Of a stretch of DNA of 64,000 bases, positions 44,307 through 54,506 are shown one piece after another. Every line of letters begins with the position of its first letter. The stretch's first letter is position 1. Source of the DNA: Leucobacter tardus (GTDB lineage: Bacteria > Actinomycetota > Actinomycetes > Actinomycetales > Microbacteriaceae); assembly GCF_017583045.1 (NCBI RefSeq), contig NZ_JAGFBF010000005.1, forward strand, positions 186,001-250,000. The letters run 5' to 3'. The position numbers and the translations under genes are program-made. The notes below the pieces were generated by a model, which was not told the DNA's origin, ran no database searches, and was given only the letters and a program-made list of their open reading frames with translations.

Positions 44307-44961
44307 TTCCTCCGACGACCCGCGCTCGATGTTCGCCGATCACGCGCTGTCGGTGGCGCCGCGATTACTCGGCGCCCGGTTCGCGCTCGCCGGCCCCGAG
44401 GGCGAGGTCGCGGTGCGCATCACCGAGGTGGAGGCGTACCACGGTGTCGGAACGCCTGGAGTGTTCGACCCCGGGTCCCACTCGAAGCATCGCCGCACGC
44501 CGCGCAATGCGTCGATGTTCGGCCCTCCCGGCCACGCCTACGTGTACTTCTCGTACGGCATGCACTTCGCCATCAACATGGTGTGCTCGCCGGACGGCGT
44601 GGCGTCCGGAGTACTGATCCGATCTGGGGAGGTGATCCGCGGCATCGATCTCGCGCGCAGACGACGTGCGGTGCGCCGCAGCACCGTTCCACGTGATGCC
44701 CACCTGGCGCGCGGTCCGGGCAACCTCGCTGCGGCGCTCGGCGTCACTCGACCCCTGCACGACGGGCTCGACCTCTTCGCGGCCCCGTTCGCGGTGGAAC
44801 TCGAGCCGCTCCCGGATGTCTCGACCATCCGCTCGGGCCCGCGCGTCGGTGTCGCCGGGGAAGCCGGCGGCCCGGCGTTCCCCTGGCGGTTCTGGATCGA
44901 CGGCGATCCGACGGTGTCCGCCTTCCGGCCGGGACGCGGAACCCCAGGGTCGCCTCGCTGA
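44299..44961 (+). CDS. DNA-3-methyladenine glycosylase (AAG/MPG type)
   Basis: 220 residues from GTG 44299, overlapping the BrkB-type gene by 8 bases; an internal ATG at 44329 is an alternative. It has the AAG-family blocks ITEVEAYHG (with the catalytic Glu), GPPGHAYVYFSYGMHFAINMV and ARGPGNLAAALGV. It removes alkylated bases in base excision repair. Length is normal. Confidence 0.93.
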   Translation: MSSSSDDPRSMFADHALSVAPRLLGARFALAGPEGEVAVRITEVEAYHGVGTPGVFDPGSHSKHRRTPRNASMFGPPGHAYVYFSYGMHFAINMVCSPDGVASGVLIRSGEVIRGIDLARRRRAVRRSTVPRDAHLARGPGNLAAALGVTRPLHDGLDLFAAPFAVELEPLPDVSTIRSGPRVGVAGEAGGPAFPWRFWIDGDPTVSAFRPGRGTPGSPR

Positions 44962-45008
44962 CCCTGCAGCACGGCGTCACGCGGATGACGCGAGACCGGG
45001 TTCCTCGA

Positions 45009-45014
45009 TACGCT
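45009..45014 (+). promoter_or_regulatory. -10 box of the M20 peptidase gene (leaderless type)
   Basis: TACGCT ending 7 bases before ATG 45022; no ribosome site. Confidence 0.45.
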
Positions 45015-45021
45015 GGACGAC

Positions 45022-46350
45022 ATGGCGAACGACACGACGGCTGGTCCGCAGCCCGAACCCGAACTGTCCGAGACGGCCCGCATCGCGCGAGACCTCATCC
45101 GTTTCGACACCTCCAATCGCGGAGGAGGGGACGCCGATGCCGAGCGTCCCGCGGCGGAGTACGTGGCCGACTTCCTGCGAGAGCTGGGCCTGGAACCCGG
45201 CATCTACGAGTCGGACCCGGGACGCGCGAGCGTGGTGGCACGCGTGTCGGGCGAGGATCCGGACCTGCCGGCGTTGGTCCTCCACGGACACCTGGACGTC
45301 GTCCCGGCTGACCCGGCGAACTGGACCGTGGACCCGTTCGCCGGAGTCGTGAAGGACGGGATGCTCTGGGGCCGCGGCGCCGTGGACATGAAAGACATGG
45401 ACGCCATGATCCTCACGGCAATCGCCGAGCTGCTCCGCGCGGGGGAGCGTCCCCGACGAGACGTGATCCTCGCGTTCTTCGCCGATGAGGAGAACGGTGG
45501 CGTGTACGGTGCTCAGTACCTCGTGACCGAGCACCCCGAGTTGTTCGCGGGTGCCGGTACCGCCATCAGCGAAGTCGGCGGCTACTCGATCGACCTGAAC
45601 GGTCAGCGCGCCTATCTCGTGCAGACCGGGGAGAAGTCGCTGGACTGGGTGCGCCTGCGTGCCCGAGGAACCGCCGCGCACGGCTCGCGCGTCTGGCACG
45701 ACAACGCCGTCACCCGACTCGCCGAGGCCATCGCCGCGCTGGGCCGTCACGAGTGGCCGCTCGCGCTCTGCGACACCACGCGTGAGCTCATCGATGAGAT
45801 CGCTGCACTCTACGGCGAGAACCCGCACGAGATCGACCCCGAGCAGTTGGTGCTGCGCGCCGGGAAGGGCGCGGGCTTCATTCAGGCGAGCCTGCGGAAC
45901 ACGTCGAATCCCACGGTGCTGCAGGCGGGATACAAGCACAACGTGATCCCGGACACTGCAGAGGCGCTCGTCGATATCCGCGCGGTTCCGGGAGGGCAGC
46001 AGGAGGCGATGGATCTCGTGCGCGAAATCGTGGGCGAAGACATCGAGATCGAGACGCTGCACTCGGACATCGGTCTCGAAGTCCCGTTCACGGGCGAACT
46101 CGTCGACGCCATGACGGCGAGCCTCCTGAAGTCCGATCCGGATGCGAAGGTGCTCCCGTACCTGCTCTCGGGCGGCACCGACAATAAGTCGCTCGCGCGT
46201 CTCGGGATTGTCGGATACGGCTTCGCTCCGCTCCGACTGCCCGCCGATCTCGACTTCCCCGGAATGTTCCACGGCGTCGACGAGCGCGTGCCGCTCGACG
46301 CGCTCGACTTCGGGCACCGCGTGCTCGTCGACCTGCTTCGCAGCTATTGA
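45022..46350 (+). CDS. M20-family metallopeptidase
   Basis: 442 residues. Metal site: LHGHLDVVPA, GRGAVDMKDMDA, the catalytic pair FFADEENGG, and a His near the C-terminus (GMFHGVDERV). The dimerisation domain lies at about 210-330. Members cleave dipeptides or acylated amino acids in the cytoplasm; the exact substrate is not clear. Confidence 0.92.
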   Translation: MANDTTAGPQPEPELSETARIARDLIRFDTSNRGGGDADAERPAAEYVADFLRELGLEPGIYESDPGRASVVARVSGEDPDLPALVLHGHLDVVPADPANWTVDPFAGVVKDGMLWGRGAVDMKDMDAMILTAIAELLRAGERPRRDVILAFFADEENGGVYGAQYLVTEHPELFAGAGTAISEVGGYSIDLNGQRAYLVQTGEKSLDWVRLRARGTAAHGSRVWHDNAVTRLAEAIAALGRHEWPLALCDTTRELIDEIAALYGENPHEIDPEQLVLRAGKGAGFIQASLRNTSNPTVLQAGYKHNVIPDTAEALVDIRAVPGGQQEAMDLVREIVGEDIEIETLHSDIGLEVPFTGELVDAMTASLLKSDPDAKVLPYLLSGGTDNKSLARLGIVGYGFAPLRLPADLDFPGMFHGVDERVPLDALDFGHRVLVDLLRSY

Positions 46351-46405
46351 ACAGATAGGGTAGACGGCGGTCTGCTCCCGAACGGGGCTGCAGCGGAAAG
46401 GCGAC

Positions 46406-47269
46406 ATGGGGATTCTCGAGGCCATCATCCTCGGGATCGTGCAGGGGCTCACGGAGTTCCTGCCGGTCTCGTCGAGCGCGCACCTGCGCATCTCGAGCGA
46501 GCTGCTCGGCATCGGCGACGCGGGAGCCGCGTTCACCGCGATCACGCAGATCGGCACCGAAGCCGCGGTCATCGTGTACTTCTGGCGCGACATCGTTCGC
46601 ATCATCGGTCGGTGGTTCCGCTCACTCACCGGGGCGGTGCCGCGCCGCGATCCCGACGCACTGATGGGGTGGTGGATCATTCTCGGCACACTGCCGATCG
46701 TCGTGCTCGGTCTGCTCTTCGAGGATGCGATCGATTCGACGCTCCGGTCGCTGTGGTTCGTCGCCTTCGCGCTCATCGGATTCGGCCTCCTGCTCGGCGT
46801 CGCCGACCGGTTCGGCCGTAAGGTGCGACCGATCGAACAGCTGACCTGGAAGCACGGCCTCATCTACGGGTTCGCGCAAGCCCTCGCCCTCATCCCCGGA
46901 GTGTCCCGCTCGGGAGGCACGATCACCGCCGGCCTCATCATGGGGTACACCCGTGAGGCGGCGGCACGGTACTCGTTCCTGCTCGCGATTCCCGCCGTGC
47001 TCGGATCGGGCGGCTACAAGCTCGTCTCGTCGATCGGCGACCCCACCGCCACGCCCGCCATCCCCACGGCCGTCGCCACCGTCGTCGCGTTCCTCGTCGC
47101 GCTCGTCGTCATCGGACTCTTCTTGCGGTACATCTCGAAGCGCAGCTTCATGCCGTTCGTCGTGTACCGCGTCCTGCTCGGCATCACCATCATCGTTCTG
47201 CTGAGCACGGGAGTGCTCAGCCCACACGACGGCGCAGCCGTCGCCGCGACCTCCGGAGGAACCCCGTGA
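46406..47269 (+). CDS. uppP: Undecaprenyl-diphosphatase
   Basis: 287 residues with about eight membrane helices. Active-site motifs [14 protein letters not shown] (near residue 14) and [17 protein letters not shown]. It dephosphorylates undecaprenyl diphosphate to recycle the wall lipid carrier and gives bacitracin tolerance. The stop overlaps the mshC start (GTGA), so the two are translationally coupled. Confidence 0.96.
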   Translation: MGILEAIILGIVQGLTEFLPVSSSAHLRISSELLGIGDAGAAFTAITQIGTEAAVIVYFWRDIVRIIGRWFRSLTGAVPRRDPDALMGWWIILGTLPIVVLGLLFEDAIDSTLRSLWFVAFALIGFGLLLGVADRFGRKVRPIEQLTWKHGLIYGFAQALALIPGVSRSGGTITAGLIMGYTREAAARYSFLLAIPAVLGSGGYKLVSSIGDPTATPAIPTAVATVVAFLVALVVIGLFLRYISKRSFMPFVVYRVLLGITIIVLLSTGVLSPHDGAAVAATSGGTP

Positions 47270-48525
47270 GAACCTGGACACCGCCGCAGTTGCCCGAGCT
47301 GCCGGGAGCGGGGACCGCCCCGCGCCTGTTCAACACCGCCACGGGACGGCAGGAGACTCCCGCGACCAACGCGGGGCGAGCCTCGCTATACGTGTGCGGC
47401 ATCACGCCCTACGATGCCACGCACCTCGGTCATGCGTTCACCTACGTGACGTTCGACATCCTGGTGCGCGCCTGGCGCGACGCCGGCCTCGAGGTGGTGT
47501 ACGCGCAGAACATCACGGATATCGACGACCCGCTGCTCGAGCGGGCGAACGCGACCGGTGTCGACTGGCGCGCACTCGCCGATGAGCAGATCGGCCTCTA
47601 CCGCTCGGACATGCACCGACTCGGCCTCGTTCCGCCCGATCACTTCGTTGCGGTGACGGAGCAGATCGCCGAGATCGCCGCCGCGGTCGCCCGCCTGCGC
47701 GAGATGGGCTACGCCTATACCGTGCCGACCGAGGACGCCGACCAGGACGACCTCTACTTCGACACCGTGGGCGCTTCCGAGCGCTCGCAGTGGCGGCTCG
47801 GCGATGTCGCGCCGTACGACCGCGAACTCATGCTCCGCTTCAGCGCCGAGCGCGGCGGTGACCCCGACCGCCCGGGGAAGCGGGACGCGCTCGATCCGCT
47901 GCTCTGGCGCGCCGCCCGAGCCGACGAGCCGAGCTGGGAGACGGTCCTCGGCTCCGGTCGTCCCGGATGGCACGTCGAGTGCTCGGTGATCGCGGCACGC
48001 GCGCTCGGATGCCCCTTCACCGTGCAGGGCGGCGGAGCCGACCTCGTCTTCCCGCATCACGAGTTCACCGCGGCGCACGCCACCGCGGACACGGGCGTGC
48101 CGCTCGCGCACGCCTACTGCCACGTGGGCCTCGTGGGGTACGACGGCTTCAAGATGTCGAAGTCTCGGGGCAACCTGGTGTTCGTATCGAAGCTGCTCGA
48201 CTCGGGCGCCGACCCGTCGGCGATCCGGCTGGGGCTGCTCGCGCATCACTATCGCTCCGAGTGGGAGTGGCGCGACAGCGACCTCGACACGGCCGGTCGC
48301 CGTCTGCGCGCCTGGCGCGAGGGGCTCGAGCGCACGAGCGATGAACCCGCGAGCGCGGCTACGGTGCTCTCGCAGTTGCGAAGCGCCCTCGCCAACGACC
48401 TCGACACCCCCGTCATGCTTGCCACGCTCGATGCGGCGCTCGACCGCGGCGTGGATCGTCCGGCGCTCATCGCCGACGCCGTCGAGGCGCTGCTCGGGGT
48501 GCGGTTGATCGAGCGCCAGGACTGA
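47266..48525 (+). CDS. mshC: Mycothiol ligase MshC (cysteine:GlcN-Ins ligase)
   Basis: 419 residues from GTG 47266. Related to cysteinyl-tRNA synthetase but lacks the anticodon domain: zinc ligand C44 in [14 protein letters not shown] at 53-56, WHVECS, and KMSKSRGN. It joins cysteine to glucosaminyl-inositol in mycothiol synthesis, a pathway limited to actinobacteria, so it supports the taxonomic call. Confidence 0.95.
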   Translation: MRTWTPPQLPELPGAGTAPRLFNTATGRQETPATNAGRASLYVCGITPYDATHLGHAFTYVTFDILVRAWRDAGLEVVYAQNITDIDDPLLERANATGVDWRALADEQIGLYRSDMHRLGLVPPDHFVAVTEQIAEIAAAVARLREMGYAYTVPTEDADQDDLYFDTVGASERSQWRLGDVAPYDRELMLRFSAERGGDPDRPGKRDALDPLLWRAARADEPSWETVLGSGRPGWHVECSVIAARALGCPFTVQGGGADLVFPHHEFTAAHATADTGVPLAHAYCHVGLVGYDGFKMSKSRGNLVFVSKLLDSGADPSAIRLGLLAHHYRSEWEWRDSDLDTAGRRLRAWREGLERTSDEPASAATVLSQLRSALANDLDTPVMLATLDAALDRGVDRPALIADAVEALLGVRLIERQD

Positions 48526-48552
48526 TCGCCGCCGGGCCGGACCCCGCTCGCG

Positions 48553-49623
48553 CTATCCGCGCGGATCGGTGTCAGGCTCGTCTGACGCGTCCGGCGCCGC
48601 GCCGGGGTCCGTGCCATCCCCGTCATCGACGGGATCCGTCGAAGGGGCGTCTTCGTCGGGCTCGTCGGCCCCGTCAATCGCATCGGGTTCTCCGGGTTCG
48701 CCCGGGGCCGGCGCGAACGTCGTGTGGTCCGCGCGGGGCTGTTCGAGGAACTTCTCGAACTCCAGCGCGAGCGCGTCCCCCGTCGTCTCGGCGGCCATGT
48801 TCGCATCTCGCGACTCCTCGAGGCGACGAATGTACTGCGTCATCTCCTCATCGGTCGCCGCAATGCGGTCGATGTTCGCCTCCCATTCGGTGGCCTCGTC
48901 CAGAAGAGCGCCGCGCGGGATGACGATGTCGAGCAGCTCCTCGAGACGGTCGAGGATCGCGAGCGTCGCCTTCGGGGACGGGGCGCTGTGCACGTAGTGG
49001 GGCACCTGCGCCCAGAGCGAGAGCGATTCGATGCCTTCTGCCGCGAGTGCCAGGTCCACGACCGTGGAGATCCCGGCCGGGCCTTCATAGGTGCTGCGCT
49101 CGGCGCCGGTCTCAGCACGTCGCGCGGGATTCTCGGAAGACATCGAGATCGCGATCGGTCGGGAGTGCGGGGCGTCCGAGAACATCGATCCGAGCAGGAT
49201 GACGGAATCGATGTCCCAGACATCGACGAGCTCGACGATCTCTTCCGCGAACGACAACCAATCGCGCGCCGGCTCCACGCCGGCCAGCAGGAACAGGTCG
49301 GTGACCGGGGTGCCGTCGATGCGACGCACCGTCTCCGTCTCCGCATCCACGGGCTCAGCGCCCGGGCGCTGGATCTTGCCGTAGAGACGAGTGTCAGGCC
49401 AATCTAGGATCCGCTCGCCCTGGTCGTCGAAGATGAGCTTCGGCCGGTGCACCTGGAAGTCCACGTATCCCTCGGCGCCGATCGCGTGCAGGACTTCGGC
49501 GTCGATGAGCTCCGCGAGGTGCTGGAGCACGGTCGTCGTCGCCGCTCCGGCATCGCTCCAGCCCTCGAAGGCGGCGATCATGATGCGGGGGCGGGGTGGA
49601 CGCTGGTCGGCGGACTCGGTCAC
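48553..49623 (-). CDS. PAC2-family (proteasome assembly chaperone-like) protein
   Basis: I start this at GTG 49623 (TESADQRPP), with AAGGAG 11 bases upstream; an ATG at 49662 is possible. 356 residues. PAC2 fold features: IMIAAFEGWSDAGAATTTVL at the start, ILLGSMFSDAPHSRP and SLWAQVPHYVHSAPSPKAT. The last 60 residues are acidic and disordered (Asp/Glu/Pro). Common in actinobacteria, function unknown; a tie to the nearby pafBC genes is possible but not shown. Confidence 0.9.
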   Translation of the reverse strand: MTESADQRPPRPRIMIAAFEGWSDAGAATTTVLQHLAELIDAEVLHAIGAEGYVDFQVHRPKLIFDDQGERILDWPDTRLYGKIQRPGAEPVDAETETVRRIDGTPVTDLFLLAGVEPARDWLSFAEEIVELVDVWDIDSVILLGSMFSDAPHSRPIAISMSSENPARRAETGAERSTYEGPAGISTVVDLALAAEGIESLSLWAQVPHYVHSAPSPKATLAILDRLEELLDIVIPRGALLDEATEWEANIDRIAATDEEMTQYIRRLEESRDANMAAETTGDALALEFEKFLEQPRADHTTFAPAPGEPGEPDAIDGADEPDEDAPSTDPVDDGDGTDPGAAPDASDEPDTDPRG

Positions 49624-49699
49624 GTGGGGTTCGGCTCCTTCGGAGGGGGTGGAGTGTCGCACCTAGCGTATCCTGCGCGGCTGGGGGAGCCGGACTGGG

Positions 49700-49705
49700 T
49701 AGACT
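49700..49705 (+). promoter_or_regulatory. -10 box of the HAD-TrmI gene (leaderless type)
   Basis: TAGACT ending 7 bases before ATG 49713; no ribosome site. Confidence 0.5.
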
Positions 49706-49712
49706 GGTCCGA

Positions 49713-51521
49713 ATGACGACGCCACGCCACGGAACCCCTGATCTGCGCGCAGTGCTCTGGGACATGGACGGAACCCTCATCGATTCCGAGCCGTTGTGGC
49801 TGGAGGCCGAGACGGCGATGCTGTCCCGCTACGACATTTCGCTCTCCGACGAGGTGCGCGAGCAGCTGATCGGGTGCGGGCTGCGCACGGGTGCGGAGAT
49901 CTTCCGCTCGCTCGGGGTGCCCCTCGATGTCGACACCATCATCGATGAGTGGATCGACGGCGTGATCGCCGGACTCGACCGGACGGGGCCGGCATGGCGC
50001 CCGGGTGCGCTCGAGGCCCTGCGCTCGCTCGCCGACGCCGGGATTCCCTGCGTGCTCGTGACGATGTCGGTGCGCCGACTCGCGGAACACGTCGTCGGGT
50101 TGCTGCCGTTCCCGGCGTTCGCCGCGATTCTGCCCGGTGACGAGGTCGCGCACGAGAAGCCGCATCCCGATCCCTATCTGCGCGGAGCCGCGGCGATCGG
50201 CGTCGATATCGCCGAGTGCCTCGCGCTCGAGGATTCCCGTACGGGCCTGCGTTCGGCTGCGGCGTCCGGCGCGGTCGCGATCGGTGTGCCGCACGAGGTG
50301 CCCCTCGAAGAGGTCGCGGCACACGCCCTCTGGCCGACGCTCGAGGGTGTGGACGCGCGAACCGTCCGCGCGGAGTTCGCTCGGCTGCGCGGGGAGACTC
50401 CGGGTCCGCGGACGGTCGGCGAACCGGAGCACATCGACGGTCCCGCCGTGTCGGGTCCGTTCCAGTACGGCGATCGCGTGCAGCTGACCGGACCCAAGGG
50501 GCGTCTGAACACGATCACGCTCGTGCGGGGCGGCGAGTTCCACAGTCACCGCGGCATGATCGCGCACGCGGCAATCGTCGGGCTCCCCGACGCCTCCGTG
50601 CTGCGCAGCAGTAGCGGAGACGAGTATCTCGCGCTGCGCCCGCTCCTCTCCGACTACGTGATGTCGATGCCCCGCGGGGCGGCGATCGTCTACCCGAAGG
50701 ACGCCGCGCAGATCCTGTCGCTCGCCGACGTGTTCCCCGGAGCCCGCGTCGTCGAAGCCGGGGTCGGCTCGGGTGCGCTCTCGCTGCATCTGCTGCGCGC
50801 CATCGGACCGCAGGGGTCGCTGTTCTCCTTCGAGCGCCGAGAGGAGTTCGCCGAGATCGCCCAGGCCAACGCGGTCGCGTTCGCCGGTGCCGCTCCGGAG
50901 AACTGGACGGTGACGGTCGGAGACCTGCAGGAGGCGCTCCCCGCGACCTGCCCGAGCGGATCGATCGACCGCGTCGTGCTCGACATGCTCGCGCCGTGGG
51001 AGTGCATCGACGTCGCAGCGGACGCGCTCGCGCCCGGCGGCGTCGTGATCTGCTACGTCGCCACGGTGACACAGCTCTCGCGGGTCGCTGAAGGGCTGCG
51101 ACGCTCCGAGAAGTTCACCCACCCGCAATCGTCCGAGACGATGGTGCGCGGGTGGCACGTCGAGGGTTTGGCGGTGCGCCCGGATCATCGCATGGTGGCG
51201 CACACGGGGTTCCTCATCACGGCGCGACGACTCGCACCGCAGACCGCCGCCCCCCAGATGAAGCGGCGTGCATCGAAGAGCGAGTTCGCGGACGCGGACC
51301 TCGAAGCGTGGTTGCCCGACCTGGTCGATGGGGACGGCGGCATCTGGACGCCGAGTGTCGTCGGTGAGCGCGGCAAGAGCGATAAGGTGCTCCGCAAGAA
51401 GGTCAGGGAGGCCCGGAAACTCGCCGACCAGCGCCGAGACGGCGGGTCGGGCGACGAGCAGTCCGGCCGAGCAGCGCTTCCCGGTGACGACACCGCCGAC
51501 GGCACAGACGAGGTCCGTTAG
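49713..51521 (+). CDS. Fusion of HAD hydrolase and tRNA m1A58 methyltransferase (TrmI)
   Basis: 602 residues in one uninterrupted frame. Residues 1-225 are a HAD-IA phosphatase: nucleophile loop VLWDMDGTLIDSEPLW, cap, VTMS, and HEKPHPDPYLRGA plus LALEDSRTGL. After a 20-residue linker, from about residue 246 comes TrmI: GPFQYGDRVQLTGPKGR, then SAM-binding VVEAGVGSGALSLHLL and VLDMLAPWE. TrmI makes m1A58 in the tRNA T loop. The two are normally separate proteins. A GTG at 50448 could start a free TrmI but has no good ribosome site. The C-terminus has a basic/Ser tail. Confidence 0.9.
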   Translation: MTTPRHGTPDLRAVLWDMDGTLIDSEPLWLEAETAMLSRYDISLSDEVREQLIGCGLRTGAEIFRSLGVPLDVDTIIDEWIDGVIAGLDRTGPAWRPGALEALRSLADAGIPCVLVTMSVRRLAEHVVGLLPFPAFAAILPGDEVAHEKPHPDPYLRGAAAIGVDIAECLALEDSRTGLRSAAASGAVAIGVPHEVPLEEVAAHALWPTLEGVDARTVRAEFARLRGETPGPRTVGEPEHIDGPAVSGPFQYGDRVQLTGPKGRLNTITLVRGGEFHSHRGMIAHAAIVGLPDASVLRSSSGDEYLALRPLLSDYVMSMPRGAAIVYPKDAAQILSLADVFPGARVVEAGVGSGALSLHLLRAIGPQGSLFSFERREEFAEIAQANAVAFAGAAPENWTVTVGDLQEALPATCPSGSIDRVVLDMLAPWECIDVAADALAPGGVVICYVATVTQLSRVAEGLRRSEKFTHPQSSETMVRGWHVEGLAVRPDHRMVAHTGFLITARRLAPQTAAPQMKRRASKSEFADADLEAWLPDLVDGDGGIWTPSVVGERGKSDKVLRKKVREARKLADQRRDGGSGDEQSGRAALPGDDTADGTDEVR

Positions 51522-51558
51522 GATGTCTGAGGTCAGCACACCACTGCGAGAGGTTTTT

Positions 51559-52512
51559 ATGCGCCGTCGTACCGTCCCAGCGGTTTCCGCTGCAGTCCTT
51601 CTGCTCGCCGGCGTGACCGGGTGCAGCGCGAGCGGCTCGGCCGCGAACGACTGCGACGCCTCGTTCGGGCCCGGAGCGATGAGCAGCAGTGTCGAGGTGA
51701 CCGGTGGCGCGGGCGAAGGGCCGCGGGTGCAGGTTCCCGAGGGCCTCACCGCCGAGCAGTCCCAGCGCTCGCTCATCACCGACGACGGCGCGGACGGCGA
51801 CCGTGGCGACGCACGGGTCGCCGATGACGACACGCTCGTCGCCGTGAACCTGGCGCTCTTCGAGAGCGGTACCGGTTCCGAGCTGCTGTCGAGCCCGACC
51901 TGGGATGCCGATCGAGGCGCGAGTTTCGTGCTGATGGACCCCGAGATGGAGAACCCGCTCGCCGAATCGCTGCGCTGTGCCGTCGCAGGCGACCGTGTGG
52001 TCGCGGCGTTCAACCCCGAGGACAGCGCGCTGCTCGCCGGTCAGGGCACCATCGCCGAGGGCGAGTCGATCGTCGGCGTCATCGATGTCGTCACGGTCGA
52101 CGACCTCGTCGCATCGGGCAAGACGCGGAACCTGCCGTCCGGATTCCCCGCCGTCGTCACCGACGAGTCCGGGCGCCCGGGTGTGGTGCTGCCGCCTCGA
52201 CCCGCTCCGGACGGGAGTCGTTCGGCTGACCGCATCGTCGGCGACGGTCCCGAGGTTGAGGCTGACGACGCGGTGATCGCGCAGGTGCTCGCGGTCGGGT
52301 GGAACGGCACCGTGGATCCGCAGAACAACAGCTGGGACACGATGGCGGGTCAGGGTGGACCGAAGCCGATCGGCACGGAGGACGACATCGCGGCGAGCGG
52401 TGCGACCTACCGCGCCGAACTGACGGGGCACACCGTCGGTTCGCAGGTCGTGATCGTCGAGGGCGGCGAGAACGCCCGCGTCGTCGTCGTGGACATCGTG
52501 AGCGTTGGGTAG
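51559..52512 (+). CDS. FKBP-type peptidyl-prolyl isomerase-like lipoprotein
   Basis: 317 residues from ATG 51559 with GAGAGG upstream. Signal peptide with lipobox LLAGVTGCS (C22), so a surface lipoprotein. Two related halves (about 45-165 and 195-317) each look like weak FKBP domains, the second ending AELTGHTVGSQVVIVEGGEN. The gene stands between trmI and pafB as in other Microbacteriaceae-type genomes. Key FKBP aromatic residues are poorly kept, so isomerase activity is uncertain. Confidence 0.8.
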   Translation: MRRRTVPAVSAAVLLLAGVTGCSASGSAANDCDASFGPGAMSSSVEVTGGAGEGPRVQVPEGLTAEQSQRSLITDDGADGDRGDARVADDDTLVAVNLALFESGTGSELLSSPTWDADRGASFVLMDPEMENPLAESLRCAVAGDRVVAAFNPEDSALLAGQGTIAEGESIVGVIDVVTVDDLVASGKTRNLPSGFPAVVTDESGRPGVVLPPRPAPDGSRSADRIVGDGPEVEADDAVIAQVLAVGWNGTVDPQNNSWDTMAGQGGPKPIGTEDDIAASGATYRAELTGHTVGSQVVIVEGGENARVVVVDIVSVG

Positions 52513-52533
52513 TTCGGTCGTTCGGAGGTGACG

Positions 52534-53553
52534 ATGACGCAGCGCCGCAGAATCCCGGCGGAGCAGCGGATCTTCAGCCTCGTGCTGGCGCTGGTCGCGA
52601 GTCCCGAAGGCGTGACGAAGCGCGGTCTGCTCTCGAGCGTCTACGGGTACGCCGATCGATACGATGCGTCGAAGCCCGACGCGGCGCTCGATCGGCAGTT
52701 CGAGCGGGACAAGGACCAGCTTCGCGCGCTCGGCGTCCCGGTCGAGACGATCGATTCGCCGCAGGAGCCTGGTAACACCCAGCTCGCGCGATACCGCATC
52801 ACCAAGGAGCTCCTGCAGATGCCGCGGGAGCTGAGGTTCTCTCCGCGCGAGCTCACGCTGCTGCGCCTGGCGGCGCTCGCCTGGGCCGAGGGCAGTCTGA
52901 CCGCCGAGTCCCGCCGTGCCGCCATGAAGCTCGAGGCCATCGGCGCCGATGTCGACGTCCGTCATCTGGGTGTCGCGCCGCGTATCGGTCCGCCTGATCC
53001 GGTAGCCCAGGTGCTCTGGCGCGCGATCGAGGAGCTGCGTGTCGTGCGGTTCGATTACCGGCTTCCGTCGCGCGATCACTCGCTGACCCGCCGCGTGGCA
53101 CCGCTGAGGTTGCATCGGGCCGACGGACGTTGGCATCTCATCGGCCGCGATCTCGACCGAGCGGCTGACCGCGTGTTCCTGCTGTCGCGCATCGTCGGCG
53201 ATGTCGCGGTGACCTCCGAACGGTTCACCTCCGACATGCTGGAGTCGGCAGAGGCGGTGGTCGCCGGCTTGTTGGAGCGCGAGTCCCGGCAACTCGCCAC
53301 GATCGTCGTCCGCGAGGGGTCCGTCGCGGAGGCTCGGTTGGCGCCGCGCGCGCGCGCTGCCGAGGGCCAGACCCTGACCCTCGGCACCCTCGACTACTTC
53401 GAGTACGCGCTTGCCGACGAGCTCGTGACCTACGGCGACGAGGTCACGGTGCTCGACCCTCCGAAACTCCGCGCGGCGGTCGTCCACCGATTGCGCGCAA
53501 TCGCGGCGTCTCATGAGCGTTTGTCCGTTGATGAGGAGGGTGCGCATGGCTGA
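52534..53553 (+). CDS. pafB: WYL-domain transcription regulator PafB
   Basis: 339 residues from ATG 52534, with a strong GGAGGTGA site upstream. N-terminal winged helix (RIFSLVLALVASPEGVTKRG), then the WYL sensor domain (VVRFDYRLPSRDHSLTRRVAPLRL) and WCX extension. PafB pairs with PafC to activate the LexA-independent DNA damage response in actinobacteria. The stop overlaps the pafC start by 8 bases. Confidence 0.93.
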   Translation: MTQRRRIPAEQRIFSLVLALVASPEGVTKRGLLSSVYGYADRYDASKPDAALDRQFERDKDQLRALGVPVETIDSPQEPGNTQLARYRITKELLQMPRELRFSPRELTLLRLAALAWAEGSLTAESRRAAMKLEAIGADVDVRHLGVAPRIGPPDPVAQVLWRAIEELRVVRFDYRLPSRDHSLTRRVAPLRLHRADGRWHLIGRDLDRAADRVFLLSRIVGDVAVTSERFTSDMLESAEAVVAGLLERESRQLATIVVREGSVAEARLAPRARAAEGQTLTLGTLDYFEYALADELVTYGDEVTVLDPPKLRAAVVHRLRAIAASHERLSVDEEGAHG

Positions 53554-54499
53554 GCAGCTCCCGACTCCCGATCGAGTGATCCTGCTGCTCTCGTTGGTGC
53601 CGTATCTGCAGGAGCACGGGCCCACCACGATCACTGAACTCTCGCTCGCCTTCGATGCCGAGCCGAAGATGCTGCGCGACCTCGTCCGCTTCCTCGGGAC
53701 CGCCGGCGTGCCGGGCGAGACGCTGCGCTACCAGCACGAGGATCTCTTCGATATCGACTGGGACGCCCTGGAACGCGACGATACCGTCTCCCTCGTGCAG
53801 GCGGTGGCCGTCGACGATGCGCCCCGGTTCTCCTCGGTCGAAACGGCGGCGCTGCTCGCCGGACTGCATGCGTTGACGAGCATGCTCCCCGGTCCGGACG
53901 CCGAGATCGCGATGAGCGCGGCCGCGAAGCTGGGTGCGACCTCGGGAGCCACCTCTCCGCTGTCGGTGACGGCCGATCCGCAGGATCCTCGTCTGCCCGA
54001 CGTGGTGTCCGCCATCGACGCGGGTCGGCTCGTGGAGTTCGCGTATCGGGACGCCGCTGGCAGCGTGACGGAGCGGATGGTCGATCCGTGGTCGTTGACA
54101 CAGAACGGCGGAGCCTGGTACCTCCGCGGTTACTGCCGGACGCGCGGGGATGAGCGCCTGTTCCGCATCGATCGCATGTCCGGGATCCGGGTGCGCGAGG
54201 AGGCGGTGGCTCATCCCGCGCCTCGCGATCGACGCGACCGGGCGAACGACCGCGGGGGAGTGACGGTGATCGCGCTCGCACGCGAGTCCGCGCTGCCGCG
54301 CCTGCGCGACGCCTTTCCTGAGGTCCTCGAGCAGACGGCCGATGGACGCGTCCGGATCCGGCTCCGTCTCGGCCATCCGAACGCGGCGGTGACGCTCGTG
54401 CAGGCCGTGCCGGGCGACATCGAGATCGAAGCCCCCGCTGCGGCCCGCGAGGCGGTGCGCGACTGGGCCGGGCGCGCGCTCTCGGTCTACGGGGACTGA
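53546..54499 (+). CDS. pafC: WYL-domain transcription regulator PafC
   Basis: 317 residues from ATG 53546 with GAGGAGGG upstream. Same architecture as PafB: winged helix (QEHGPTTITELSLAFD), WYL core (VEFAYRDAAGSVTERMVDPW, NGGAWYLRGYCRTRGDERLF) and WCX domain. It forms the functional PafBC complex that responds to DNA damage. Confidence 0.93.
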   Translation: MAEQLPTPDRVILLLSLVPYLQEHGPTTITELSLAFDAEPKMLRDLVRFLGTAGVPGETLRYQHEDLFDIDWDALERDDTVSLVQAVAVDDAPRFSSVETAALLAGLHALTSMLPGPDAEIAMSAAAKLGATSGATSPLSVTADPQDPRLPDVVSAIDAGRLVEFAYRDAAGSVTERMVDPWSLTQNGGAWYLRGYCRTRGDERLFRIDRMSGIRVREEAVAHPAPRDRRDRANDRGGVTVIALARESALPRLRDAFPEVLEQTADGRVRIRLRLGHPNAAVTLVQAVPGDIEIEAPAAAREAVRDWAGRALSVYGD

Positions 54500-54506
54500 G
54501 CTGGGA

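Noticed and set aside
49620..52013. A 797-codon antisense frame opposite the HAD-TrmI gene
   Set aside because: Low-complexity Arg/Ser composition with no motif; shadow of the coding strand.
51403..53634. A 743-codon antisense frame opposite the FKBP and pafB genes
   Set aside because: Same reason: no domain, His/Arg-rich composition, crosses two real genes.
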